Shown here piece by piece: positions 8,456-18,359 of a stretch of DNA of 61,920 bases. Below the pieces are notes generated by a model. The model was given only the letters and a program-made list of their open reading frames with translations, had not been told where the DNA came from and did no database searches. The stretch is taken from positions 1-61,920 of the forward strand of contig CAVQRN010000009.1 in NCBI GenBank assembly GCA_963715255.1, read 5' to 3'. This stretch comes from JAHEEL01 sp963715255. Its GTDB lineage: Bacteria; Actinomycetota; Acidimicrobiia; Spongiisociales; UBA5794. Numbering within the stretch: position 1 is the first letter of the stretch; each line of letters begins with the position of its first letter. Made by a program: the position numbers and the translations under genes.

Positions 8456-9955
8456 ATGGAGCAACTCGAATATCTGGCCCCAGGGATGCCCATCGTCTGG
8501 GGCGGCAGCCGCATTTCCCGCGTGAGCGAAGAACTCGCCCGTGCATTCGAGCCCGGGGACTCGCTCATCGTCATGCAGACCGACGGCACCCTGCTGCACG
8601 TATCCGCCACCGAGCAAGCCATCGCGACCAGGGCCGTGGATGCTGCATCCGAGGCCTTCGATCAGATGGGTCGCATGACCGACGATCGGATCTCCGAGTT
8701 CTACGAGATGTTCGCCGCCTCGCTTGCCGACGACAACTCCTTCGGCCCGATCGCCGCCGCGAACCGGTCTGATGTGGCCAGGGCGCGCTCTCGGGGGCGA
8801 TCTGCCACGAGACTCGTTCTGGGCGAGACGATGCGCTCTGAAATGATCGAAGGGCTTCGATCCTGGCGTGATGCTCCGACCGGCAGGGGCAGCGTCGTCG
8901 AGACGACCCGACACGACGGCTGGTGGGTCGACCAGGTCCGCAGCGGTCTCGGTGTGGTTGGCTTCGTCTTCGAAGGGCGGCCGAACGTCTTTGCCGATGC
9001 CACAGGAGTGCTGCGCAGCGGCAATACCGTCGTGTTCCGGATCGGCTCCGACGCCCTCGGCACCGCTCGAGCGATTGTGGCCCACGCTCTCCGACCTGCG
9101 TTGTTGCTTTCCGGTCTCCCACCCGGCGCAGCGGTGCTCGTGGACAGTGCCTCGCATGCGGCAGCATGGGCGATGTTCTCGGATTCCCGCTTGGCCCTTG
9201 CCGTTGCCCGAGGTTCGGGAGGAGCTACTGCACAACTCGGAGCCGTCGCCCGCCAAGCCGGCAACTCCGTGAGTCTCCACGGCACCGGAGGAGCGTGGAT
9301 CGTCGCCGGTGCGACAGCGAATGCCGGGGCCTTCGGTGCTGCCGTCTACCACTCGCTTGATCGCAAGGTGTGCAACACGCTCAACACCTGCTGCATCGTC
9401 GAGGAGCGAGCCAACGACTTGGTCCCAGAGTTCCTCCGAGCCCTCGAGCGGGCCGGCGAGCGCCGGGGTGTCCAGCCGAAGCTCCACGTCCTCGAGTCGT
9501 CGGTCGGCGCCGTGCCGAAAGCATGGTTCGCCAGGATGGTTCCGATCACCCGAGCGGATGGTGATCATCGGGAGTATCAGGCGGAGCCCATCGCAGAGAG
9601 TGGCCTCGGCGACGAATGGGAGTGGGAGGACAGCCCCGAGGTCACCCTCGCCGTTGTGCCGTCAATGGAGAACGCCGGCGAACTCTTCAATCGGTACAGC
9701 CCGCGTTTTGTAGCGTCGCTGGTCTCCGACGACGAGGGGGAGCACCGTCGGTTCTTCGATCTCGTCGATGCCCCGTTCGTCGGCAACGGGTTCACCCGCT
9801 GGGTCGACGGCCAGTACGCCTTCAACAAGCCGGAACTGGGGCTGTCCAACTGGCAGCATGGGCGTCTGTTCGGGCGGGGCGGAATCCTGTCGGGCGACTC
9901 GGTCTACACGATTCGTACCCGCGTCACCCAGGAGAACCCGGACATCGGCCGCTGA
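8456..9955 (+). CDS. Glutamate-5-semialdehyde dehydrogenase-like (ProA family) enzyme
   Basis: 499 residues, about 80 longer than typical ProA. After an N-terminal extension of about 55 residues, the aldehyde dehydrogenase fold starts with the helix ATRAVDAASEAFDQMGRMTD. The ProA-type cofactor strand reads GVVGFVFEGRPNVFADATGV, followed by LRSGNTVVFRIGSDALGTA. The catalytic cysteine lies at about residue 306 in DRKVCNTLNTCC, matching the V-C-N motif of ProA. ProA reduces gamma-glutamyl phosphate with NADPH in proline synthesis. No glutamate 5-kinase gene (proB) lies next to it, and the sequence is divergent around the catalytic loop, so this may be a ProA-like aldehyde dehydrogenase with another substrate. 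It is followed by the nested palindrome at 9961-10119. Confidence 0.75.
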   Translation: MEQLEYLAPGMPIVWGGSRISRVSEELARAFEPGDSLIVMQTDGTLLHVSATEQAIATRAVDAASEAFDQMGRMTDDRISEFYEMFAASLADDNSFGPIAAANRSDVARARSRGRSATRLVLGETMRSEMIEGLRSWRDAPTGRGSVVETTRHDGWWVDQVRSGLGVVGFVFEGRPNVFADATGVLRSGNTVVFRIGSDALGTARAIVAHALRPALLLSGLPPGAAVLVDSASHAAAWAMFSDSRLALAVARGSGGATAQLGAVARQAGNSVSLHGTGGAWIVAGATANAGAFGAAVYHSLDRKVCNTLNTCCIVEERANDLVPEFLRALERAGERRGVQPKLHVLESSVGAVPKAWFARMVPITRADGDHREYQAEPIAESGLGDEWEWEDSPEVTLAVVPSMENAGELFNRYSPRFVASLVSDDEGEHRRFFDLVDAPFVGNGFTRWVDGQYAFNKPELGLSNWQHGRLFGRGGILSGDSVYTIRTRVTQENPDIGR

Positions 9956-9960
9956 CCGCA

Positions 9961-10119
9961 CCGCGTACCCAGGGTACGTGTCCCCGCAGGCGGCGCTGCC
10001 AGCCCGCGGAACACGGTGACCGCGTTCTTTCGCCCTTTCCGTGGGCCCGCAGCCGCGTATACAGGGACGCGTACCCTGGGTACGTGTCCCCGTGGGCGGC
10101 GCTGCGGGCCCACGGAAAG
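9961..10119. repeat. Two-copy direct repeat with a large nested palindrome
   Basis: Two related 50-base copies (about 9964-10013 and 10069-10118) share GTACCC(A/T)GGGTACGTGTCCC followed by GGCGGCGCTGC. The second copy is the core of a large palindrome: outer arms CTTTCCGTGGGCCCGCAGC (10035-10053) and GCTGCGGGCCCACGGAAAG (10101-10119) match perfectly, and inner arms GGGACGCGTACCC (10064-10076) and GGGTACGTGTCCC (10078-10090) match with one mismatch. It may be a REP/MITE-like intergenic element or a cruciform-forming site. It carries no coding frame. Confidence 0.8.
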
Positions 10120-10189
10120 AGCCCGCTCCGGCGTGAGGCTCTAACGTCTGGTCACGACGGTAGAGATCTTGAAGCCATCGGAGGATCGA

Positions 10190-11558
10190 ATGGGTGAGCG
10201 ATTGGTGGTCATCGGAGCAGACGCAGCCGGCATGACGGCGGCGAGTCAGGTGAGGCGGCGGAACCGGGATTTCGAAGTGATTGCATACGAGATGGGCGAT
10301 CACGCCAGCTACGCCGCGTGTGGAGAGCCTTATCACATCGCAGGAATCATCGACCCGATCGACAAGCTCATCGCTCGGACACCCGAACAGTTCGCCCGGG
10401 CCGGAATCGAACTGCATCTCAGGCACGAGGTCACCGCAATCGACCTCGACCGCCGCGTCGTCGAGGTGCGGGATGCTGATGGGGCGACCACCATCGAAAC
10501 GGGTTTCGATCACCTGATGGTGTCGACCGGCGCCAGGGCCTTCGTCCCGCCGATGTCCGGTCGCGGCCTCACAGGGGTGCACACGCTGCGCACACTTGGA
10601 GACGCGGCAGCGCTCAGATCAATCGCAGATGCCGGCTCAGGCAACGCCGTCATCGTCGGGGGCGGCTACATCGGTGTCGAAGTCGCCGAGGCGTTCCACA
10701 CCAAGGGGTGGAACGTGACCGTCGTCGAAGGCCTACCAGCCGTGCTTCCGCGAACGCTCGACGCCGACCTCGGCGATCAAGTGGCTGAAGCGGCGCGTGC
10801 GATGGGTATCACCGTGCTCACGGGAGCGATGGTCGCACAGATCGAAGGCACCGATCGGGTGAGCGGGGTCTCGATCGAGGGAGAGACCATCCCAGCCGAC
10901 GTTGTCGTCCTGTCGATCGGTTCCCGACCGGTCGTGGAACTCGCCCGGGATGCGGGCATCCCGCTCGGTGAGACCGGCGCCATCGCGGTCGACGACCACC
11001 AACGGACCCAGATCGATGGGGTGTGGTCGGCCGGAGACTGTGCGGAAGTGAAGCATCGTGTCACGGGAGCTTCGGTGAACATGCATCTCGCCACGGTGGC
11101 GAACAAGACCGGCCGGATCGCGGGCGTCAACATCGCCGGTGGCGACCTTGCGTTCCCCGGAGTCCTCGGGACGGCGATCACTCGCCTGCATGACCTCGAG
11201 ATCGCCACGACGGGTCTCCGCTCCTCGGACGCTGCGGCGGCTGGTCTCGACGTGATCGACGCCACGGTGAGCGGCAGCACGATCGCCCACTACATGCCCG
11301 GGTCCGAGGACCTCACCATCCGTATGACAGCCGAGATCGGTACCGGCAGGATCGTGGGTGCCCAGATCGTCGGCGGACAGCGGCGCGGGGAAGCGCATCG
11401 ACGTGTTCGCTGCCGCCATCTGGGACGGCATGTCGGCGGGAACGCTCGAGTGGGTCGATCTCGCGTACGCACCACCGTTCGCTCCGGTGTGGGACCTCAT
11501 CGCGATCGCTGCAAGGAAGGCTGCGGCCGCAGCGGGAGCTGATCTCGACCTCAGTTGA
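10190..11558 (+). CDS. FAD/NAD(P)-dependent CoA-disulfide reductase-like oxidoreductase, frameshift near the end
   Basis: Pyridine nucleotide-disulfide oxidoreductase of the single-cysteine Nox/CoADR branch. The FAD-binding start is LVVIGADAAGMTAASQVRRR. The active-site cysteine lies in SYAACGEPYHIAG, equivalent to the S-x-x-x-C-G-x-P-Y motif of CoA-disulfide reductase and NADH oxidase. The NAD(P) site is NAVIVGGGYIGVEVAEAFHT and the second FAD motif is GVWSAGDCAEVKH. I prefer the ATG at 10190 over the upstream TTG. After AQIVGGQ (about 11,385) the frame breaks; the neighbouring frame supplies the dimerisation tail (RIDVFAAAIWDGMSAGTLEW, ending at 11558). Likely role: low-molecular-weight disulfide or persulfide reduction, or NAD(P)H oxidation. 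The end overlaps leuS, which converges on it, by 8 bases. Confidence 0.85.
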
Positions 11559-14300
11559 TGACGAGGTTGACGACGTTCGGCGGACGGGCGATGACCTTGC
11601 GGACCTCACCCTTGGCGAGCCATTCCTGGATGCGCTCGGCCGCCATCGCCGCAGCAACGGCGGCTTCCTCATCGATGTCCGGCGGGACAACGATACGGTC
11701 CCGCACCTTGCCGTTCACCTGCACGACGAGGGTCACCGTCTGGTCGGCGGCGATCTCCGGGTCCGACTCCGGCCACGCCTGGAGATGAATGCTCTCCGCG
11801 CTGCCGCGCTGGGACCAGATCTCTTCGGTGACATGCGGTGCGATCGGGGCCAGCAGCAGGAGCAGGAGGTTGACGGCTTCATCCCACGCTTCGGCTGACA
11901 CCGTCGAGTCGCGCCGAACCTCGAGCAGATCGTTCCTGAGCGTCATCAATGTCGCGATGGCGGTGTTCCACTTGAACGCCTCCATGTCGCGGCTCACCTT
12001 GATGATTGCCTGGTGGGCCGACCTGCGCAGTGCGAGCGACGCATCGTCGGCGACCGAATCCGGCTCGTAGGTAGTCGTTCCGATCCTCCAAACGTCCTCG
12101 ATGAACCTGCGGGCACCGGAGATGCCACCGCGAATCCCACGGTCCACCCTTCTCCCAGTCGAACGCGAACATCAAGTAGATGCGGACCGTGTCTGCGCCG
12201 TAACGCTCGACCAACTCGTCCGGATTGACGGTGTTGCCCTTGGATTTCGACATGCGCTGAACTTCGAGGTAGTGGCGGAGTTGGGTGACGTCGTTGACTC
12301 CATCGATGCCGGGTACCTCGACCTCGGCATCCTCAGGCACCTCAACCGTCACCATCGCATCGACGGTCTGCACTTGGAGCGTCCGCTCGGTTCGGCGAAT
12401 CAGTTCGCCGACGACCGGACCGGCGTCGGCCGCGGCATGGTCATCGACGCGAACCGACTCGGCGACGAACCGACCGTCGACCCAGTCACCAGCGACGACC
12501 AGGCGATCACCCGGTCGTTCCTCACCGAGAATCTGGCCCTGATTCCGGGACTGTGTCATCGGTTCGTCGAACACACCTTCAGGATCGCGACCGCGTTCTC
12601 GCATGACGCGGGCAGCGTCGTCGAAGACGCCCAGGTCGCGCATCGCCTTCGTGAAGAAGCGCGTGTAGAGGAGATGCATCGTGGCGTGCTCCGCACCACC
12701 GGTGTAGGTGTCTACCGGGAGCCAGTAGGCCGCCTCCTCGGGATCGAACGGAGCACTGCCGAAGTGCGGGGAGAGATAGCGGTAGTAGTACCACGATGAG
12801 CACATGAACGTGTCCATCGTGTCGCTCTCGCGCCGTGCAGGCTCTCCGTCGGAGTCGGTCGTAACAATGAACTGCTCGTCGGTCGTCAGCGGACTCGGAC
12901 CGCCCGTAAACGCCGGCGCCTCCGGCAGGACGACCGGCAGATCCGGGGCGGCTTCAATCGTGCCGTCGGCACGGAACACCATCGGTATGGGCGCCCCCCA
13001 GTAGCGCTGCCTCGAAATGAGCCAATCGCGGCATCCGGAAGTTGATCGCCTCTTCTCCGGTGCCGTGCGCCGAGAGCCAATCGATGGCTGCCGCGACTGA
13101 AGGGTTGGCACGCCCCTTCGCGTCCGTTGTCTCGATCCCGTCGATCGGGCCACTTCCGACCATCGAGCCGGGCCCGACGTAGGCCTCGGTCATCGTGTCG
13201 CCATCGAGTGGATCGGCATTGGCAGCCTGTATGACTGGAACAACGCGCAACTCGAACTGTCGGGCGAATTCGAAGTCGCGCTGGTCGTGAGCCGGGACCG
13301 CCATGATCGCCCCTGATCCGTAGGACAGGAGTACATAGTCGGCGACCCATACGGGGATGCGCTCGCCGTTGACAGGGTTGATGGCGTAACCGCCGGTGAA
13401 GACTCCGGTCTTCTCCCGATCGGCCTCCATGCGTTCGAGTTCCGATCTTGCGGCTGCCGCGATCCGATAGTCATCCACCGCGCTGCGCTGCTCCTCCGTG
13501 GTCAGGGCGTCGACCAGCGCGTGCTCGGGGGCAAGCACCATGAACGTGGCGCCCCACAGCGTGTCGGGTCGGGTCGTGAACACGGGAATCTCGTCGCCGG
13601 TCTCCAGAGCAAAGACGACCTCGGCGCCCTCCGACCGACCGATCCAGTTCGTCTGCATCGCCTTCACCGGTTCCGGCCAATCGATACCTGAGAAGTCCAA
13701 CAGCTCATCCGCGTAGTTCGTGATGGCGAAGAACCACTGCTCCATCTTCTTCTGGATCACCGGCTGACCCGTCCGCTCATCCTTGCCGTCGATGACCTGT
13801 TCGTTGGCGAGCACGGTCTGGAGTGTCGGCGACCAGTTCACGATCGCCTCGCCTCGGTAGGCGATGCCGCCTTCGAAGAACCGGCGGAACAGCCACTGCG
13901 TCCACTTGTAGTACTCAGGATCACAGGAGACGGCCTCTCGCTCCCAGTCGTACATGGCCCCCATCGACCGGAGTTGGCGACGCATCCTGTCGATGTTGTC
14001 CCATGTCCAGTTTGCAGGATGGACGTTGCGCTGTACGGCGGCGTTCTCGGCGGGGAGGCCGAACGCGTCGAAGCCCATCGGGAAGAGAACGTTGAAACCC
14101 TTCATTCTCATGAAACGAGCCCTGGCATCGGAGGGGGTCATCGCATACCAGTGGCCCATGTGCAGATCGCCGGACGGGTAGGGGAGCATGGTGAGGGCGT
14201 AGTGCTTTGGGCGATCCCAATCCACGACGGATCGGTAGAGGCCGTCGGCCTCCCATCGGTCCTGCCATCGTCGTTCGATCTTCTGGTGGTCGTAGTCCAT
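11551..14300 (-). CDS. leuS: Leucyl-tRNA synthetase, two apparent frameshifts
   Basis: Charges tRNA-Leu. The class I HIGH motif appears as PYPSGDLHMGHW near residue 45, the editing domain reads VFTTRPDTLWGATFMVLAPE, the catalytic core has RQRYWGAPIPM, the KMSKS loop is RMSKSKGNTVNPDELVERYG, and the C-terminal anticodon and tail domains follow. Total span is about 916 codons, normal for bacterial LeuS with an insertion before the KMSKS loop. Two single-base insertions break it, one after INFRM near 13,025 and one after PWDSR near 12,150. Removing one base at each restores the family sequence (RDWLISRQRYWG and RGISGARRFIEDVW). An essential gene is unlikely to be broken twice, so these are probably sequence errors. 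The region upstream holds the AGCTACTC-type repeat. Confidence 0.93.
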
Positions 14301-14420
14301 GATCCCGTTCCGGTGGTTTGAGGGCCCAATGGTAGGGAAACGCAGCTGAGTAGCTGAGTCGCTGAGTAGAGGAGGAGCGGAGGAGCAAGTAGCAGGACAC
14401 GGGATACTGTTCCGGACATC

Positions 14421-14807
14421 GTGAAAGCCGATTTCCTCAATCTTGGTGTGGCGCTTCGGCGCAGTGGGGTTGTCGTTGACGCGGATCGGTATACGACGGT
14501 GGTTGTGCGGCCGGTGCCCCGGTGGTTGGACCGTCTTTGGGGAACCGGGACCGAGGCGATGGCCCTTCCCCGGGTCGTCTTCGCTTCAACCGCGGCGTTC
14601 GGTCGTATTGTCGACGGTGATGCCGCGACCCTGCTGACCCATGAGTCGGTACACATCGATCAGTGGCGCGATCACGGGATCGCCCGATTCCTCACCAGCT
14701 ATCTCGGCGACTACCTGCGCGGAAGGGCTGTGGGATTGCCTCATCGCCCGGCCTACCGTGCCATCCGGTTCGAACGCGAAGCCACCGAGCGAACGGAGCG
14801 AAGATGA
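14421..14807 (+). CDS. Small HExxH putative metalloprotease-like protein
   Basis: 128 residues from a GTG start. The middle contains THESVHIDQWRDHGI, an H-E-x-x-H zinc motif in a helix, followed by a GDYLRGRAVG-LPHRPAYR region that often follows in DUF4157-like proteins. There is no signal peptide or membrane helix. The stop overlaps the ATG of the CPBP protease gene (ATGA), so the two are one unit. Peptidase activity is inferred from the motif alone; such short proteins may also be immunity or toxin-linked domains. Confidence 0.6.
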   Translation: MKADFLNLGVALRRSGVVVDADRYTTVVVRPVPRWLDRLWGTGTEAMALPRVVFASTAAFGRIVDGDAATLLTHESVHIDQWRDHGIARFLTSYLGDYLRGRAVGLPHRPAYRAIRFEREATERTERR

Positions 14808-15574
14808 GCGACTACCTCCAGGAAGTCGAGTGGAACCTCCCGCAGGTGCTCTACGTATTCCTCGGAGGCATCGTCGGCGCACTCATCACCACCACCGGCG
14901 TGCTGGTCTGGCAGGGCTCCGAATTGAACATCCTCGCGTTCACTGCGTCCTTCGCCGGGCAGGCCGCAGGGAACCTCATTGTGATGTGGATCCTCTCGAT
15001 CAGGAACGGTACCGGGAGTTTCCGCCGCGACTACGGGCTCACCATCGAGATTGGGCATTGGTGGGGAATACCCGCCGGCTTCGGTCTCCAGATCGTCGTC
15101 GTGCTCCTGACGGCACCGCTCTTGCGTGTGCTCTTCCCAGAGGGTGCGCCGCAACAAGGCGTCGCTTCGCTCACCGAAGACACCACGACGGTGCTCGAGG
15201 GGATCGCGATCGTGTTGATGGTCGCTGTTGCCGCACCCGTGGTCGAGGAGATCCTGTTCCGGGGGATGCTGCTATCTCGTCTCGTGCGTTCGATGCCGAC
15301 GGGGTGGGCAATCGTCGTCCAGGCGTTGGTGTTCGCAGGGATTCACCTTCTTGATCCGAATGCGATAGCCGCACTCCCCGGCCTCTTCATCATCGGTGCG
15401 GTGCTCGGCTACGCGGCGATCCGATCCCGCAATCTCTCTCTTCCGATCCTGCTCCATGCCGGTGTGAATCTGACGGCGGCGGTGCTCCTCATCTTCGGTG
15501 GTAGCTTCGCCGAGTGGCTCGAAGAGGTCTCCGAACCCGAGGTCGTACAGGCGATTCTCTCGCTGGTGAGCTGA
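14804..15574 (+). CDS. CPBP/CAAX-family intramembrane metalloprotease
   Basis: 256 residues with about seven to eight hydrophobic segments. The ATG at 14804 overlaps the stop of the HExxH gene. Conserved CPBP motifs are present: VEEILFRGMLLSRLVR (E-E-x-x-x-R), FAGIHLL (the F-x-x-x-H motif) and LPILLHAGVNLTAA (the last H-x-x-x-N motif). Members cleave within the membrane or act as Abi-type proteins; bacterial ones are linked to prenyl-protein-like processing and to bacteriocin immunity. Substrate unknown. Pairing with a second zinc-motif protein is unusual. Confidence 0.85.
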   Translation: MSDYLQEVEWNLPQVLYVFLGGIVGALITTTGVLVWQGSELNILAFTASFAGQAAGNLIVMWILSIRNGTGSFRRDYGLTIEIGHWWGIPAGFGLQIVVVLLTAPLLRVLFPEGAPQQGVASLTEDTTTVLEGIAIVLMVAVAAPVVEEILFRGMLLSRLVRSMPTGWAIVVQALVFAGIHLLDPNAIAALPGLFIIGAVLGYAAIRSRNLSLPILLHAGVNLTAAVLLIFGGSFAEWLEEVSEPEVVQAILSLVS

Positions 15575-15644
15575 CGGGACTCTTCCCTCCGCCGTCCGTT
15601 CCTGGTAGTTGTTGCGGTGTGGCGCATGGCGAACCGGAGGCGAT

Positions 15645-16202
15645 GTGCCCACAACAAGTCCACGGATCGGAGCGATCGTGGTGGCTCTGGCGCTTGCCGT
15701 CGCCATCGGAGCCGGAGCCTGGTACGGATCGCGAGGCAGTGCTCCTACCTCAGTCGAGGCCGGAGGAGGCGTCTCATACACGACGGTCGCCGCGACGATC
15801 GTTGTGCACGTCTCCGGTGCTGTCCGAAGACCAGGCCTTGTCACGGTCCCTTCGTCGGCTCGCATCGCTGACGTCATCGCAGCCGCGGGCGGAGCCGGAC
15901 CCGGGGCCGATCTCGGGGCGGTGAATCTTGCGGCCACGGTTCGTGACGGCGACCAGGTGGTGGTTCCCGTGCCGGGGGAAGCTCCACGCGCGAACGGAGA
16001 CTCCAACCGGGGCATCGATCTCAATCGCGCATCCGCCGCCGAACTCGAAGAGCTTCCGGGAGTGGGCCCGGTGTTGGCAGCTCGCATCGTCGAGTTTCGA
16101 AAATTGAACGGCCCATTCTCAGCGGTTGAGGATCTCCTCGACATCGGCGGAATAGGAGAGGCGAAACTCGAAGCGATGCGCGACGCGATCGAGAATCCGT
16201 GA
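15645..16202 (+). CDS. comEA: ComEA-like competence protein (DNA receptor)
   Basis: I choose the GTG at 15645, which follows a GGAGG site. The N-terminus is a single membrane anchor (AIVVALALAVAIGAGAWYGS). Next comes an SLBB domain (IVVHVSGAVRRPGLVTVPSS through DGDQVVVPVPG), then a helix-hairpin-helix pair (IDLNRASAAELEELPGVGPV, then AARIVEFRKLNGPF, DIGGIGEAKLEAMR) that binds double-stranded DNA. Length of about 185 residues is normal. It sits directly before comEC (one base between stop and start region), the standard late-competence pair that takes DNA across the cell envelope. Confidence 0.93.
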   Translation: MPTTSPRIGAIVVALALAVAIGAGAWYGSRGSAPTSVEAGGGVSYTTVAATIVVHVSGAVRRPGLVTVPSSARIADVIAAAGGAGPGADLGAVNLAATVRDGDQVVVPVPGEAPRANGDSNRGIDLNRASAAELEELPGVGPVLAARIVEFRKLNGPFSAVEDLLDIGGIGEAKLEAMRDAIENP

Positions 16203-18323
16203 GTGCGTAGCCCCTCTCGTGCCGGTTGGTGGGTGTTGGCTGCAGGGGGACTTGTCTGGATTGGGACGGGTTGTGGTCTCCAGTTCGGTATCGACGCCGC
16301 ACTTGTGATCGGAGTGGTGGCCGCGGCAGTCGCCCCGCGACACCGGGCGGTGACGATCCTGTTGACACTGGCCGCCGTCGGGGCAATCTCCGGGGCTCTT
16401 GCCTCGGCTCGAATCGAGGCGACCATGTCCGCAGCAGTACCGACGGGCCCGGTCGCGTTCGTCGGAGTCGTGGTAGAAGATGACGGCCCTCAGCGGCCTG
16501 CGGTCGTTCGGCCGGAGGCGTTGCGCAGCGAAGGCGGGTGGCTCGCATGGCCGGGTCCGCCTCTCGCGGTCGGACCCGATCCGGCCTCTCCTCTCGTCGC
16601 CGGGCAGCGCGTGCGCATCACAGGAACGATGAGAGCTTCACCGGGACGTGTCCGCGGCGACCCGATAGCCGGACGTGTGACCGTCGCGAACACCGAGGTG
16701 ATCGGAACGGTCGGCGGGCCGCTCTACACCCTCGGCAACGCGGTACGCGACAGGGTTCGGGCGGTTCTCGATCTCTCCGATCGAGCGCAGGCGCTCGTGT
16801 CGGGTTTCCTCATCGGAGACACCTCGGGTCTTGGAGCCCGCGATCTTGATGCCCTTCGCCGGTCGGGTCTGACCCACTTCGTCGCCGTTTCGGGGAGCAA
16901 TGTCGCCCTCTTTCTGGCCGCTTGGTGGGTAGCGACCGCACTCTTCGGTATCGGTCCGAAGCGCCGGTTCGTTCTGGGCGTCGTTGGGCTTGGCATCTTC
17001 GTCGTCGCGACCCGATGGGAGGCGTCGGTGCTTCGAGCGGCCTTCATGGCCGGAACCGTGCTCGCGGCTGCCGCAACCGGAATCGCCGTCGACACCTGGA
17101 TCGCCGTTGGAGTGGCCGTGAGTGTCCTGTTGCTCGTCAGCGGTCAGTTGGCGGTCGACGTGGGTTTCCAGCTCTCTGTGGTGGCGACGGTCGGCATCAT
17201 GGTCGGAGCGGGAATGTTCGCCGATCGCAGGCCGAGGGCGCTGTGGGCGACCCTCGGCGCGGCGACAGCGGCGCAGATCGCGGTCGTACCGGTGCTCCTG
17301 TGGCACTTCGGGACGGTCCCGCTCATGTCGCCGATCGCGAATCTCATCTCCGCGCCGCTCGTGACCGGTGCCACGGTGAGCGGGGCGGCGGCCGTCGTGA
17401 GCGGGTGGGGGCCGGCAGTCGTGATCTCGTCCGCGCTTGCCGGGGCCGTCCTCGCAGTCGCCGACGTTGCCGCCCGCTGGCCGCAGTTGGGTCCGCCGGG
17501 GGTGGCAGCCGGGTTGGGGACTGCCATGCTCCTCAGATGGCCCAGAACGCGGCCGCTCGCGACGGCGGGCGTTGCTGCACTCCTGGCGGTCTCCACGCTC
17601 GCGCCCTCCGGCCCTCCAGTGGTTCCGACCGTGACGTTCCTCAACATCGGCCAAGGTGACGCGGTTCTTCTCCGTGACCCCGGAGGAGGTGTCGTTCTCG
17701 TTGATGGTGGTCGCGATCCGCTCGTCCTCGCTGAGACGCTGAGGCGTCATCACGTCGGCCGGATCGACCTCCTCGTTGCATCCCACGGTGATGTCGATCA
17801 CATCGGCGGGTTCACCGGGATCCTCGATGACCACGCGATCGGACGTATCTGGCTCCCGGACCACCCCGATCGAGGAGTCGAACTCGACGACCTCGTCGAC
17901 CGTGCGACGGTCGCCGGAGTGCCAATCGACGTCGTCGGACCGGGGATCTCCTATCGACTCGGAACGATCGAGATCGAAGCGCTCGGGCCGAGGCGGCGGT
18001 ACCTCACCAGGAACGACGGATCGATCGTGCTCTGGGTGGAAGCGGACACAACGCTCCTCCTGCCCGGAGATATCGAGGCAGTCGCTCAAGGAGAGCTTCC
18101 ATCCCTGCAGCCGGACATCCTCCTCGTCCCCCACCACGGATCCGCGTCGACCGATCCAACGTGGCTGGCAGCCACGGTCGGAGCTGTAGCGGTGATCAGC
18201 GTGGGCCCGAACACGTACGGGCACCCGGACCCCGAGATCCGTTCCGTGCTGGAAGCGGCCGGTGCGGAAGTGTCGGTGACGATGGAGGAAGGTGATGTCT
18301 CTCTCGAGTTGGCAGCGCGCTGA
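16203..18323 (+). CDS. comEC: ComEC/Rec2 DNA-uptake channel
   Basis: 706 residues from a GTG start right after comEA. It has N-terminal membrane segments, a DUF4131-type OB region, and the Competence channel domain (SGFLIGDTSGLGARDLDALR, then RSGLTHFVAVSGSNVALFLA). The C-terminal metallo-beta-lactamase-like domain has HGDVDHIGGF, LLLPGDIE and LLVPHHGSASTDPTW. The channel passes single-stranded DNA into the cell; the lactamase-like domain is proposed to degrade the other strand. All the metal-ligand motifs look intact. Together with comEA upstream and holA downstream, this is the classic actinobacterial order. Confidence 0.95.
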   Translation: MRSPSRAGWWVLAAGGLVWIGTGCGLQFGIDAALVIGVVAAAVAPRHRAVTILLTLAAVGAISGALASARIEATMSAAVPTGPVAFVGVVVEDDGPQRPAVVRPEALRSEGGWLAWPGPPLAVGPDPASPLVAGQRVRITGTMRASPGRVRGDPIAGRVTVANTEVIGTVGGPLYTLGNAVRDRVRAVLDLSDRAQALVSGFLIGDTSGLGARDLDALRRSGLTHFVAVSGSNVALFLAAWWVATALFGIGPKRRFVLGVVGLGIFVVATRWEASVLRAAFMAGTVLAAAATGIAVDTWIAVGVAVSVLLLVSGQLAVDVGFQLSVVATVGIMVGAGMFADRRPRALWATLGAATAAQIAVVPVLLWHFGTVPLMSPIANLISAPLVTGATVSGAAAVVSGWGPAVVISSALAGAVLAVADVAARWPQLGPPGVAAGLGTAMLLRWPRTRPLATAGVAALLAVSTLAPSGPPVVPTVTFLNIGQGDAVLLRDPGGGVVLVDGGRDPLVLAETLRRHHVGRIDLLVASHGDVDHIGGFTGILDDHAIGRIWLPDHPDRGVELDDLVDRATVAGVPIDVVGPGISYRLGTIEIEALGPRRRYLTRNDGSIVLWVEADTTLLLPGDIEAVAQGELPSLQPDILLVPHHGSASTDPTWLAATVGAVAVISVGPNTYGHPDPEIRSVLEAAGAEVSVTMEEGDVSLELAAR

Positions 18324-18359
18324 CTTGCACAGTGGCGCCAGAGCGCGGAGACTCGTGTC

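Noticed and set aside
8303..9568. 421-codon minus-strand frame over the ProA-like gene
   Set aside because: Mirror frame of a well-supported enzyme, with no motifs.
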